A stretch of 64,000 nucleotides of DNA from Phialocephala subalpina (Eukaryota > Ascomycota > Leotiomycetes > Helotiales > Mollisiaceae): NCBI GenBank assembly GCA_900073065.1, contig FJOG01000010.1, positions 641,178 to 705,177 of the forward strand. Reading direction: 5' to 3'. Each line of letters begins with the position of its first letter. Within the stretch, counting starts at the first letter, position 1. The notes below the pieces were generated by a model that saw nothing but the letters and a program-made list of their open reading frames with translations, did not search any database and was not told where the DNA came from. The translations under genes and the position numbers were made by a program. Shown one piece after another: positions 1-10,243 of the stretch.

Positions 1-477
1 AAAATTAGAGTGTTTATTTATATATAAACAGTAATGCGGCATTTGGGTGTTCCTCCGGAACATCTGTTATTCCGGTCCCGAGCAGGTGCAATCCTGATCG
101 CAGCGTAACGGATACTCTCATGTGCTGTAGCACAGGCTGAGATAATGCGCTGAAGCATAGAGCACTAGAGGCATGCGGAGCGCTGTAATGCGCTAGGTTA
201 TAGGGCATAGTGCGCTATAATTTTAGGGTGTATGCGCTGTAATATTCCCTAAGGAGTGGAGTGTGAGTATCAAAAGTTGAGAAAAATCGGCACTGATACT
301 TTTGGCCGCTATGGTGCGCCCTTCGATGGTTGGTCGAGTCCACTCGCTTACGCAACTTACTTTCTGCCGCCCTCGGCACTTGTGCTCCGTCCTCACACGC
401 GACGCGCTTTGTTCAGCCTCGCGGTTCCATGAACAAAACAACTCGACGGACTCGACTCGACTTCGACAAAACTAACA
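1..477. other. Left-edge intergenic region and promoter of the first gene
   Basis: No gene is supported here. The only structure seen is a short direct repeat of GCGCTGTAAT near 180 and 234, and a run of CTCGA/TTCGA-like steps (about 440-466) just before the start codon at 478. The second half presumably holds the promoter and 5' leader of the HIRIP3-like gene. Confidence 0.5.
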
Positions 478-2493
478 ATGGCGCATAGTGAGAAGACCCT
501 CATCGCAGAGCTTCGCTCTATGATAGAGCTTGTATTCAATGGCCCGGACCGCACGCTTTTGACCGTAAAGAAAATCCGCGAAGGAGTCGAAGACGAGCTT
601 TCCCTCCCCGCAGGGTTCTTTTCGGACGAGACATGGAAGGAGAAGTCGAAGGTATTAATCAAAGCATATGCAGTACGTTTCCATGTTCTTCCAGAACTCA
701 CCGTCCGTCCAATTGACATCTTGCAGCAAGAATTGATCGACGCGGAAGAAGCAGGAGCACCAGCACCGATACCAGTTAAAGTCAAACCTGAGAAGAAACC
801 ACAACCACCGCCGAAGAAAGCTGCACCAGTGAAAAAGGCCACCAAGCGCGCCTCACAGGAAAAGCAGGAGAGGCCGAAGAAACGCCAAAAGAAGGAGGAG
901 ACACCTATTTCTGACGAGGAACTTGACGAGCCATCTCCAGAGGAATCAGAAGAAGCTGAGGTGTCTGACTTTGGAGATTCCGACGACAGCAATAATAAGG
1001 GAAGAAAGAAGTCTAAGGCGAAGGCCAAGGGATCCAAGCGGGGATCGAAAAGCAAGGTCGAGTCAGACGAGGACGATGAAGACGAAGACTCTTTGGCAGA
1101 TACAGACGACAGCGATGCCCCCAAGAAAAAGACAAAGTCCAAATCAAAGCCTGCCCCTAAGGCTACACCGAAGCGGCAGGCCAAAGCCAAAGCCAGGGCG
1201 GTTGTTGAGGACGACGATGAAGATGAAAACTCCCTAGCTGCTTCAGACGATAGCGATGCGCCAAAGAAAAAGACGAAACCCGCTGCGAAATCTGCCTCAA
1301 AGCGCCAATCGAAGGCCAAAGTAGTGTCCGAAGATGAGGAAGACGAAGCAGAGGAGCCTACAAAGAAGGCTGCCAAAGCAGAGGTCGAGTCCGACGTAGA
1401 GCCAGAAAAGCCAAAACCAGACTCATCGTCCAAGACAGAAGAGCACAAATCTCAATTCACAAAAGCACCATCAGCAGAATCCTCAGAGCTCACTCCAGTA
1501 CCCAAAGATGCCGAAGCATCCGAAAGCGAGATGTCCGTCGTCCTCGACGAAGAACCCAAGCCCNNNNNNNNNNNNNNNNNNNNNNNNNNNNNNNNNNNNN
1601 NNNNNNNNNNNNNNNNNNNNNNNNNNNNNNNNNNNNNNNNNNNNNNNNNNNNNNNNNNNNNNNNNNNNNNNNNNNNNNNNNNNNNNNNNNNNNNNNNNNN
1701 NNNNNNNNNNNNNNNNNNNNNNNNNNNNNNNNNNNNNNNNNNNNNNNNNNNNNNNNNNNNNNNNNNNNNNNNNNNNNNNNNNNNNNNNNNNNNNNNNNNN
1801 NNNNNNNNNNNNNNNNNNNNNNNNNNNNNNNNNNNNNNNNNNNNNNNNNNNNNNNNNNNNNNNNNNNNNNNNNNNNNNNNNNNNNNNNNNNNNNNNNNNN
1901 NNNNNNNNNNNNNNNNNNNNNNNNNNNNNNNNNNNNNNNNNNNNNNNNNNNNNNNNNNNNNNNNNNNNNNNNNNNNNNNNNNNNNNNNNNNNNNNNNNNN
2001 NNNNNNNNNNNNNNNNNNNNNNNNNNNNNNNNNNNNNNNNNNNNNNNNNNNNNNNNNNNNNNNNNNNNNNNNNNNNNNNNNNNNNNNNNNNNNNNNNNNN
2101 NNNNNNNNNNNNNNNNNNNNNNNNNNNNNNNNNNNNNNNNNNNNNNNNNNNNNNNNNNNNNNNNNNNNNNNNNNNNNNNNNNNNNNNNNNNNNNNNNNNN
2201 NNAAGGAGATGAGGGAGTTGCAGGCTGATCTGGAGGCTGTCAAGGAAGGTGAGAAACAGTGGGGACTCGAAAGTGGGCGAAGAGCAAACAGAGGAGCCTC
2301 AAAACAGAAAAGCCTCAAGGAGGATAGTGACGAGGACGATGGAGAAGGTGGCAAGAAGGAAGAAGGGGATGACCAGGATGACGATGCAAGAGGGAGCAAG
2401 AGTCGAAGTACGAGCGAGCAGCCAAAGGCAAGAAAGCCGAGAGCTAGAGCCGCGCTGGCGTTCTTGGACGACGAGGATGATAGCGATGAATGA
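478..2493 (+). CDS. DEK-C domain chromatin protein, HIRIP3/CHZ histone chaperone-like
   Basis: A single open frame of 671 codons runs from ATG 478 to TGA 2491-2493, including 213 unknown codons. Residues 1-75 resemble the DEK C-terminal helical domain found at the start of HIRIP3-like proteins. The rest alternates acidic D/E/S runs with K-rich, NLS-like stretches, and carries a repeated DDSDAPKKKTK block (about residues 213 and 260). This layout is known for nuclear histone-binding proteins; a CHZ motif would be expected near the C terminus and may lie in the gap or just after it (ELQADLEAVK...). Function as a histone chaperone is inference. The N run is a multiple of three and the frame is kept on both sides, but introns inside it cannot be excluded. 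It converges with AP-1 beta 257 bp downstream. Confidence 0.72.
   Translation: MAHSEKTLIAELRSMIELVFNGPDRTLLTVKKIREGVEDELSLPAGFFSDETWKEKSKVLIKAYAVRFHVLPELTVRPIDILQQELIDAEEAGAPAPIPVKVKPEKKPQPPPKKAAPVKKATKRASQEKQERPKKRQKKEETPISDEELDEPSPEESEEAEVSDFGDSDDSNNKGRKKSKAKAKGSKRGSKSKVESDEDDEDEDSLADTDDSDAPKKKTKSKSKPAPKATPKRQAKAKARAVVEDDDEDENSLAASDDSDAPKKKTKPAAKSASKRQSKAKVVSEDEEDEAEEPTKKAAKAEVESDVEPEKPKPDSSSKTEEHKSQFTKAPSAESSELTPVPKDAEASESEMSVVLDEEPKPXXXXXXXXXXXXXXXXXXXXXXXXXXXXXXXXXXXXXXXXXXXXXXXXXXXXXXXXXXXXXXXXXXXXXXXXXXXXXXXXXXXXXXXXXXXXXXXXXXXXXXXXXXXXXXXXXXXXXXXXXXXXXXXXXXXXXXXXXXXXXXXXXXXXXXXXXXXXXXXXXXXXXXXXXXXXXXXXXXXXXXXXXXXXXXXXXXXXXXXXXXXXXXXXXXXXXKEMRELQADLEAVKEGEKQWGLESGRRANRGASKQKSLKEDSDEDDGEGGKKEEGDDQDDDARGSKSRSTSEQPKARKPRARAALAFLDDEDDSDE
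1564..2202. other. Assembly gap (639 N)
   Basis: A run of 639 N lies inside the HIRIP3-like coding region. Flanking sequence is acidic/lysine-rich and low-complexity, which is a common cause of assembly gaps. The length may be an estimate rather than measured. Confidence 1.
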
Positions 2494-2750
2494 TCCAGAG
2501 ATTGGACTTTTATTGGGTCCTTAATCATTCGCATATTTATGGAAACATGGGATCTTTGAAACTGCATTCCTTCATGAAACTGTATATGTTAGGCTTATCT
2601 ATCATAATTGCCTATGTTAACGTAGTACGAGTACGAGTAATGGAAATGTATCATGTCTTCACAATCAGAGACTCCAAGGCATATTTTTGACTTGATAAAC
2701 ACTGATGCATTGCTCGCTATCAACCTTCCCTGCCTAACCTAACAAGACAT

Positions 2751-5150
2751 CTAAAACATGCCCAGCAAATCCTCATTTGTCTTCTTGCCTCCTAACTGCT
2801 GCTGCGGTGGAGGCGGCTGACTTGAACCACTAAGATCTAGGCCTGCGAATCCATTCATCATATCGTTCTGCGTGCTTGGGCCTGCAGCGGAGCTCGATCC
2901 ATTCATATCAAAAAGACCCATCATATCATCCATACTACTAGCACCTGCTGGCGCACCTACCGATGGGCTTGCAATTCTTTGTGGAGTACCAGCCAGACCT
3001 TCAAGACCCGATGCTCCACCGCTAGGAAGCGCGTCTGCTGATGCAGGAGCACCACCATCGAAGTCGATATCGAGGAGGTTCTCGGCGTTGTTCTGGCCGC
3101 CGTTTTGAGCGCCGACCACTGCAGCAGCGATGGGATTCTCGACTGCGTTCTGGCGTTGTTCTTGGATGGCGGCGTGTTGAATGGCATCGGCGCCGTAGCG
3201 TCCGTGGCCGACGAAGGTCTCGGGTGGCTTGTGGTAGACTGAGGCGAGGGTTGAGAGTTCTGTGAGGAGTTGTTCTAGTAATGCTGGTGGGAGTGATGAC
3301 ATTGTGGTGGTAATGGGAGGTTTGTCGGAGAGAATGATGTTCTACTATTGTTAGTGCTGGAAAGTAATAGGGAATGGAAGTTGGGGATAATAGAAGTGGG
3401 GAATTCTAGGAGCTGGGATGCTAGAACGTACCTTGGCTACTTGGAGGTCGCCTGACAGTAATCGCCAGTAGACGTACGCACGATCTCTGATGTCGGGGTT
3501 ATCGTTCTCAGCTGTCGCTTGTTGGAGAACCTTTTGCACAAGTCCTTGGTTGTTGTCTGGCTTTTTGAGGAAAAGCTTCACAACCGCGGTCAGGATTTGC
3601 AGTTGGGTTTGTGTGAACTCTTCCATAAATCCTTCGACGAATCCAGCCAAGATCTCGTCAGCATTGCTGATCTTCTCGGCATACTCTCCGACAATCCAGA
3701 TCAAAGCACCTCTCGCATTCGGCTCGTCAAGCTCATCGATGTACTTGCAGAGAGTCGGGATAATGCCTTCGTACCCTGGATATTTTCGGAAGATATCTTT
3801 GATAACCACAATAGCTTCCTGGACAACGTAGTTGACCTTTGTAGCGATCAAGTCAAGGAGTGTATTTACACACTTCTCGCTGGCACTTTCGATTTTGATT
3901 GCTGCTTGGCCGATGGCCTTCACGGCTCTTCGGACGAAATCCATATCAACTTCGAGTGCATATTCCTTCAGCTCGGCAAGAAGCTGATCGACGTTTTTGT
4001 CGTTCGCTATCCGTACCATGATTTCTAGCTTCTGCATCTTGACGTAGGGAGGATCATTGTATTTGCAGAAGAAAACTCGCAATTCCTTGCTTAAAATGTC
4101 TGGCTTAGCTTGCAATAGTAAGTCAATATTTCGCAACGCGACATATTGAACTTCTGGAGCTGATGCCACAAGAGTAACTAGAAGATGTCAGTAATCTATA
4201 CATGTGAGATGTAAAGTCAACCTACCAAGAGGAGGAGCCATCTTTTTGAGATATTGTGCTGATAGTTCCGCGCTGACATATCTCATGTGCAAGAAGACTA
4301 CCTTCACAGCGGCCAACACGACACTAGGGTTGACATGTTGGAATTGAGGAGAGACTCTTTCGCAGATGTGCTCAGACTCCTTTACATCCGTTGCCCTGTA
4401 GTCTGCCAGCGTCGTCAGAATGGTCACTCTTCCCCATTCCGTACACTCATTCAGAGCCATAAGCATCTTCTTCAACGTCGCTGGGGTGACTCGGAGAGCC
4501 TTCGTTTCTGGTGCGGCTTCATTGATCTCCACCAAAGCAGTGACTGAATTAGCCACCACCATAGGATTAGGATCCCCGATCATTTCTTGCAAGGTCTCCA
4601 AGAAACCGTTTTCCAGGCACATCGTAGGATTCAGATCGAAGAGTTTTGCAACACATATCGCTGCCGTTTTTCGTACGTAGGGGGATTCGTCTCGTAATGT
4701 TTTCCGCAATGGTTCCTCCATATAGTCCACCATCTTGTCCACCCTAATGCATCCCATTGTCCGAATTGCTAGAGCTCGTACTAGGGGATTTGGGTCTTCT
4801 GAGTCTTGAACAAATGTATTGACCGCTAGAATACATAGGTCGGGGTGTGATTTGGCATAATTCCTACAATAGCTTGTCAGCTCCTCATATCCAGCGACAG
4901 AGTCCACAGCGCATTCTCACATCAGGTACAGGTATACCAGTTTCTTCTGGTCCAGATCCGCTGTTGCAATGTTCTTGAGCACATCAGGGAACAGTGCAGA
5001 CACATCCTTGCCCAATGTCATGGACATGATGGTCTTCTGAATCGCTTCCTTGCGCTCGTACGCATATTGTGAGACCAGGCCAGCTCTCAGTTCGAAGGTC
5101 TCTCCTTTCCGCGGCGCCTGGAAGGCCTTTGCGATCCTGTTCACCGCCAT
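2751..5150 (-). CDS. AP-1 adaptor complex subunit beta (beta-adaptin)
   Basis: Four exons on the minus strand: 4921-5150, 4226-4863, 3432-4177 and 2751-3341, giving 734 residues. Introns are 57, 48 and 90 bp with GT..AG ends, and phases agree at each junction. The product matches fungal beta-adaptin throughout: N-terminal [24 protein letters not shown], then the HEAT/armadillo trunk ([39 protein letters not shown]). The Gly/Pro/Ser-rich C-terminal hinge contains the clathrin-box-like LLDIDF. The large beta subunit joins gamma, mu and sigma in the coat that sorts cargo between trans-Golgi and endosomes. The long ear domain of animal AP-1/2 beta is absent, as is usual for fungi. The S. pombe counterpart is Apl2. 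It is divergent from the small gene at 5555. Confidence 0.92.
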
Positions 5151-5554
5151 CGTTCACGCGGATGGCGAGAGGTTGTGCCCCTCATACGCCTGCGCGGCTT
5201 CTGGATTGTATGTTCGGGCCGCAGCTTTTTGCAGATTGCTGAACGGTCGTTGTATGTTCACAGTCTAGCAAATCTCGAGGGAGGTGAGGTGGTCTGGCGT
5301 TCGCGGGGATTGGTGAAGCGTGGAACTGTCAAGAGGTGTTGTGGAGATGGGGCCTGAACTTGACAGCTCCATCAGCCTTCTCATTCTGATGCGCTCGCAA
5401 AGTTCGCGCTAGCGACCAAGTGAACAAGGGGGCCGCAACTTCAAACTTCACGTGGAAGTCCCTGCAAATTCATGCACTTGAAACATCCCAGTTTGTGGTA
5501 ATAACTCGAACACAATGGTGAGCGGGCATTTCTCCTTTTTATCACCTCAAAATT
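5151..5554. promoter_or_regulatory. Divergent intergenic promoter, AP-1 beta / 60-residue protein
   Basis: 404 bp between two divergent starts. No specific element was recognised. An ATG at 5515 followed at once by GTGAGC suggests a possible upstream mini-exon of the plus-strand gene. Confidence 0.45.
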
Positions 5555-5783
5555 ATGAGTCTGATTGAAGCTTCGAAGGCAAACCTGCCAAATCTTCGCC
5601 AGCTCTTCGTCAACGCCCGGACCGAGCTTGAAGAGAGTACATACTCAAGAAATGCGGTCAGTGGTCCTTAAACTTTCATAAACGTATACTTATCAAGTCT
5701 AGTTCTACAACATCGTTCTGTTCATGTCATCAGTAGCTGTGTTCAGTCTCGTTGCACAGCGGATCAATAAATCAAGTAGCTGA
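5555..5783 (+). CDS. Small tail-anchored membrane protein, unknown family
   Basis: Two exons, 5555-5656 and 5703-5783, with a 46-bp intron (GTCAGT donor, TCTAG acceptor), encode 60 residues. Unspliced, the frame stops after five codons. Residues 1-33 are polar and helical-looking (NLRQLFVNARTELEESTYSR); residues 35-52 (FYNIVLFMSSVAVFSLVA) form one hydrophobic segment, followed by a short basic tail. The shape is that of a tail-anchored protein of ER or mitochondrial outer membrane. I do not recognise the family. An alternative start joins ATG 5515-5517 through a GTGAGC..CGAAG intron to GCA at 5579, giving a 53-residue form starting MANLPNLRQ. The splice evidence and conserved-looking spacing support a real gene, but expression is unproven. 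Confidence 0.55.
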
Positions 5784-6291
5784 ATGTAGAAGTCATCCAG
5801 GATCCGAGAAGAGCTGAGAAGAGTATTCAACGGCCGGCGAGTTTATGTTTGAGTGTCTGAAAATGAGACGGAGATTTGGGAAGCCTTGTGTACTCAAGAG
5901 AGGACTGAGAGTTTAGGGCAATCCCGAACTGGAAAGCTGTCGAGTTGAGAGAAGGGATTAGTCCGGCAAGGAAACCTGTGGACGGGAAGTTCAGGAAGGA
6001 TCATCTCACTGCACAGAGATGTCTGCAGGAGGTACGATGTTGGCATGAGGTCTTGGCCAAGCCAAGCTGTAGCTGCATATCTTTTGTACAGTCTTGCCAA
6101 GATATGGAGTAGGCAAAGCATGACAGCTCTCTATCCCACCATCGCCTTGTCGTTCTCAAGGGGACTTCCAAGTCCTATATACACCCCAATCCGTAGGCCT
6201 GACGTGCCTTTTGTTCTACCCTCAGCAGCTCATCATCATGACCGTGGATGGCTCTCTCGTGTTCCTCATATCCTAAACTCTCTTGGCTTCC
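5784..6291. other. Convergent intergenic region
   Basis: 508 bp between the 3' ends of the 60-residue gene and the BolA gene. Short overlapping frames exist on both strands, with no recognisable product. No repeat or RNA gene was seen. Confidence 0.5.
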
Positions 6292-6704
6292 TCAAGCAGT
6301 CGTCCCAGTCACCACCTCTCCGTTAGTCTCCTTCCCAGGTGCTACCACCTTTCCTCTTTCCTTCTCCCATTGTTCGGGCGTATAGCACTTCGGTGTCCAC
6401 GCATGAATAGCAGCAATCTCTGCCTTCAGCGCAGTGTTTACTAATCGATGTTTTGCAAGAGTCGTCTTTTTCTCGAATAATGGTGAGACTATGATGGCTG
6501 AGAATGCTTGACCACATCCGCCTGCAGAGATATTAGTTTCCATTGTATGTAAACGTGGGAATACGAGCAAATGTCGAGAAACAGATGTGCATGGAGGGGT
6601 AGCGGGGCAATACCAGACATATCCTCAATCGCAACATGCGTAGCCTGCAACTGCTCCGTAATCTTGGTCCTGAGACTCTCTTCTGTAACGCCAGATTCCG
6701 CCAT
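6292..6704 (-). CDS. BolA-family protein (Fra2/Bol2-like)
   Basis: Two exons, 6614-6704 and 6292-6521, with a 92-bp intron (ACTAAT branch site, CTGCAG acceptor), encode 106 residues. The BolA fold is clear: the helix TEQLQATHVAIEDMS, then GGCGQAFSAIIVSPLFEKKT, KHRLVNTALK and EIAAIHAWTPKCYTPEQWEKE. The conserved HRLVN..L motif and the Cys in the GCG loop are present. BolA2-type proteins pair with monothiol glutaredoxins (Grx3/4) to carry or sense iron-sulfur clusters. Assignment to Fra2/Bol2 rather than mitochondrial Bol1/Bol3 rests on the lack of an obvious presequence when starting at 6704. An in-frame ATG at 6737 would add eleven residues. It is divergent from NIF3. Confidence 0.88.
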
Positions 6705-6919
6705 ATCTGCAATCGCCTCACAGAGGTTGTGTCGCAAACAGCTTCTTGGACAATATTGAAATGTCTTGATGCGAAATCAACATCCCCGAAATCGCGTCGA
6801 GGCGGCCGCTTCCCAAATCGTCCGCAAACGTGACTACCAACTTCGAATTTACAACAACGCGAAAATCTATTTGAGATGGGATGAATTTGCAAAGGGTTTT
6901 TCGAAGGTCAATATCAACA
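6705..6919. promoter_or_regulatory. Shared divergent promoter, BolA / NIF3
   Basis: 215 bp separate the two divergent start codons, so both genes must be driven from this segment or overlapping sequence. No named element was recognised. Confidence 0.45.
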
Positions 6920-8052
6920 ATGGCTTCAGCAAAGGTCTCACCATTCACGAGCACTGTTGTGGCTGCCATGAGAAAGCTGTAAGTCACTAAGAAATACACG
7001 TGAACTGCACCACTGACACTGGAACAGGTATCCAGAGAAGCTTGCAGACAGTAGTTTTGACAATACTGGATGTTAGTAGTTCTCTCTGATGTAGACGAAT
7101 ATGGCTAAAAGGAATGAAGTGTTACTGGAAGCACCATACAGACCACACCTCAAGAATTCTGTTCTTCTTACTGTCGACCTCACTAAAGCTGTAGCCGATG
7201 AGGCTATTGCGAGAAAGGACTCTATTATCATAGCCTACCGTATGTTTATTGCGACTTAAAATAGTGTTTACATATACTGAGGAGAAGACAGACCCGATAA
7301 TCTTCCGACCTTTGAAATCGATTACACTCGCCAACACTCAACAGAACTCCCTGTTGCATCTAGCTCAAGAAGGAATCAGTGTTTACAGCCCTCACACGGC
7401 TGTTGATGCTGCTCCTGAGGGACTCAATGACTGGCTAGCAGACATCATAAGCACCGCATATCCAGGGTAAAGCTCCTCATCTCAATTTAAAGTTTACGTT
7501 CAGTAACAAGGAAACAGGACATCAAATCAAGTTTCAATACCCTCCGAGCGTTCTGTCATTACAGCTGTCAAAGATGCACCAGCAGGGTTTGAGAAGGCAG
7601 GATATGGCCGTATTGTGCGTTTCGCACAAGCAGAATTTTTGGGCAATATTGTCGAGAGAATTTCCCATGTCCTTCAGAACGACACTGACGACAAACTCTC
7701 CATTGCCGTTCCTCAATCCACTCCTCCCGAACATAAGAAATCTATCCCAATCAAGTCTATTGGGATCTGTGCTGGATCTGGCGGCTCTCTTCTCAATGGA
7801 TTAGATGTTGACCTGCTCTTCACAGGAGAGCTGAGCCATCACGAAGCACTGGCTGCCATCGAGCAGGGGAAGTGTGTCATCACTACGTTCCATAGCAATA
7901 GCGAGCGGGGTTTCCTGAGGGACAGAATGGCTCAACAGCTTCAAACAGCCTATGCCAAAGAGAATCGGACTAATGACACAAAATTTGAAGTAGATGTCAG
8001 CAAGGCTGATCGAGATCCGTTCGAAATAATCAGTTCAGAATACGGCTGGTAA
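6920..8052 (+). CDS. NIF3-like (DUF34) metal-binding protein
   Basis: Five exons: 6920-6978, 7028-7071, 7120-7239, 7292-7466 and 7518-8052; 310 residues. All four introns are 48-52 bp and phase-consistent. Family signatures are visible: SFDNTGLLLEAP near the N terminus, IIAYHPIIFRP, the metal motif SPHTAVDAAP.GLNDWLA, GYGRIVRF, then GLDVDLLFTGELSHHEAL and TTFHSNSERGFL near the C terminus. These His/Asp/Glu clusters bind the two metal ions of the NIF3/YbgI/DUF34 fold. The exact reaction in fungi is not established; cyclohydrolase-like and metal-chaperone roles have been proposed for the wider family. ATG 6920 is the first in-frame Met and yields the usual start of the domain. Confidence 0.9.
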
Positions 8053-8181
8053 GACTACAATGTTTACCTAGGTAGAAATGAATATATCGAATACATATTG
8101 AATTGGTAGATCAAGTGAAGTGGATAAGTTAAACAACCTTGGAATTGCTTCGCTGCAGATGGGTATCATGAATTGGTTTCT

Positions 8182-9175
8182 CTAATCCCCTGTCCTAACA
8201 TTAACCCAACTCTTCTCTCCTGCTGGCTCGCCTCTCAACGCCGCGTCCCCATCTTCAACGCAATCCGCAACATCTGGACCACCAACTCCTCTTTCCTTCC
8301 ACTTCTCCAATAGCTCCAATGTCGGTTCCCACATTGCTCTCGCTTCTTCCATTTTCCCAGCTGCCACCAATGTCCGTACCTTCTCCGGAGTCTCCAACAC
8401 TCTTAGCACCACATCCCTCGTCTTCTTCCTCCTCGCCTCAACCCTCTTCTCTTCCTCCGACATCTCTTTCTCCTTCTTCTGTTCCTCCGGCAACGCTAAT
8501 CTCATCCCCTCTCTAATCTCCTCCGCTCTCCTAAAGATACCCTCAACAGCTGGATCTAACGTCCTAGCCATCGGATCCAGCCTATGAAACCATCAGCCCT
8601 ATCCCTCTCTTCCCCTCCCTTCTCTCCCCAATTCGAATTCCAAACCAAAAATAGAGGATGAGAGAAGCTTACGGATCCATACCCCCCCTCAACCTCCCAA
8701 TCATCTCCGTCGCACTAATCAACTTACTATAATTATCATAAACCAACGCCTTCTTCTCCGCCTCCAACGCTCCAATCTCCCTCAATACACCCCCATACGT
8801 AACCAACAACTCCGCCAGCGTTTTGTCCTTTAACACCTTCTTCACATATTCCTCTGCATTGAAGCCCTCTTTATCCAACTCACTCTCTGCCACATCACTG
8901 AACGCGTATGAATGGATTGAAGAGGTTTCTGAGACGTCTTCGGGAATTTGTGAAGGGTTGGTTTGCGAGGGAGCTTTCTTGAGATTGTAATACTCGCGCA
9001 AAGCAGCGCGGTTCCGTTTTGGTGGAAGGACTGAGGGTGTACCGGATGGGTTTGGAGAGTTGTCTGATGAGCGGGGGATATCGAGGGAGGGTCGGGAGGA
9101 GGATGTTGGGGTTGAGATTAGGGGGATGCGACGGCCTGTCACAGAGGATTCGCGGGGGGAGGCTATTGTTGACAT
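8182..9175 (-). CDS. VPS51: Vacuolar protein sorting protein 51 (GARP/EARP tether subunit)
   Basis: Two exons, 8673-9175 and 8182-8581, with a 91-bp intron, encode 300 residues. The first ~65 residues are Ser/Thr/Pro-rich and low-complexity. Then come RAALREYYNLKKA, EGFNAEEYVKKVLKDKTLAELL and the hallmark ALEAEKKALVYDNYSKLISATEMIGRLRGGMDP, which continues across the splice into LDPMARTLDPAV. These are typical of the N-terminal coiled-coil of Vps51. GARP (Vps51-52-53-54) tethers endosome-derived vesicles at the trans-Golgi. Fungal Vps51 is much shorter than the animal form and this length fits. The C-terminal third is Lys/Glu-rich helix. It converges with NIF3 129 bp away and is divergent from RMI1. 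Confidence 0.9.
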
Positions 9176-9451
9176 TTTGTTGATGGGGGTTGAGTTGTTG
9201 AGTTATAGGGAATGTGAGACATGCATTGATGAGGTAGGAATGGAATTGAGACGGGTTGAAAGGTGATGATGGGAGGGTTGAAGTGAGTGAGGTTGCACGA
9301 AGCTCGGCCGCGAGGCTGCAAGCGAGGCTGTGGGTTTCTTGACCCACTTCCTCTTTTTCACAGTTGAGCTACCCTGCGATTGCTTTTCACGTCACCACAG
9401 CCAATATCTCACAATGCACACACGAACTCGTAATCAACCATAAACACCACA

Positions 9452-10243
9452 ATGACGAATCAACCTCCAACTCTGGCGTCTTTGACGACATCTCTCACAA
9501 CACAGAATCTGCCCGCCCCTCACCAATCCTTCCTCCGCACAATCCTCACACCAGCGTCCCAAACAAAGCTGCTAGCAGTCTTGACAGCAACAGCAAAACA
9601 TCGCTTGCTCGCTTCAGATATCACTTCGGCAGACATTCTTGCGCTAAGTACAGCTTCTCTGCCGCCAACTCTCAACAACGTCCGCATCGTCAACACCAGC
9701 ATACAGAACGATACATTCGTGCAAATCCTCGATATATTAGATTTGGGGAGGAGTAAATGGGATCAGATAGAGGCGCTGGAGAGTGAGAGGAAGGGAGAGA
9801 CGACGAAAGGGAGGGAGGTTATTAGGGTTTTGCCGCAGGTTGAGAATGCTGAACACGATAGAGGTTCAACAGCTGCTACACAAGTTCAGGCTCCAACCCG
9901 CACCCCTCATCCAACCCAATCCATTAGCAGAGGACCGCATAAGCTGTTACTACAAGATTTCAAGGGAAATAAGATCTGGGCCTTTGAACTCAAGCCTGTT
10001 CCAAAGATTGGTATTGGTGGTGGAACGGGAGGGGGAGGAGGGATAAGTATTGGGTGTAAGATATGGTTGAAGAAAGGGTGTAAGGTTGCGAGGGGGATGG
10101 TGATGCTTGAGCCGGGAAGTTGTATGATTCTGGGTGGGAAGATTGAGGGGTTGGATAAGAGTTGGAGGGAGGGGAGGGAACAGAGGTTGAGGGAGGAGGT
10201 TGAGAGGGAGAGAGCCGATGGTGCGAGAGGAGGGGCAGAGTAG
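9452..10243 (+). CDS. RMI1: RecQ-mediated genome instability protein 1 (RMI1-like)
   Basis: An intronless frame of 263 residues. Residues 1-130 form an N-terminal helical part with NNVRIVNTSIQNDTF and FVQILDILDLGRSKWDQIEALE. Then RGPHKLLLQDFKGNKIWAFELKPVPKI, IGCKIWLKKGCKVARGMVMLEPGSCMILGGKIE match the OB-fold of Rmi1 (G-x-HKLxLQD...AxELKxV...RGxxLL.P....LGGKIE). Rmi1 joins Top3 and the RecQ helicase Sgs1/BLM to dissolve double Holliday junctions in the nucleus. A Gly-rich insert (GGGTGGGGG) lies in the OB loop. It shares a 276-bp promoter with VPS51. There is a 718-bp convergent spacer to the MAP kinase. Confidence 0.87.
   Translation: MTNQPPTLASLTTSLTTQNLPAPHQSFLRTILTPASQTKLLAVLTATAKHRLLASDITSADILALSTASLPPTLNNVRIVNTSIQNDTFVQILDILDLGRSKWDQIEALESERKGETTKGREVIRVLPQVENAEHDRGSTAATQVQAPTRTPHPTQSISRGPHKLLLQDFKGNKIWAFELKPVPKIGIGGGTGGGGGISIGCKIWLKKGCKVARGMVMLEPGSCMILGGKIEGLDKSWREGREQRLREEVERERADGARGGAE

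Noticed and set aside
393..1448. 351-codon minus-strand open frame, Ser-rich
   Set aside because: It is antisense to the acidic/Lys-rich HIRIP3-like gene; the Ser/Phe-rich product is what the complement of GAN/AAG codons gives.
6718..6999. Minus-strand frame of 93 codons over the BolA-NIF3 promoter
   Set aside because: It overlaps NIF3 exon 1 and the promoter, has no recognisable domain, and the spliced NIF3 model explains the sequence better.
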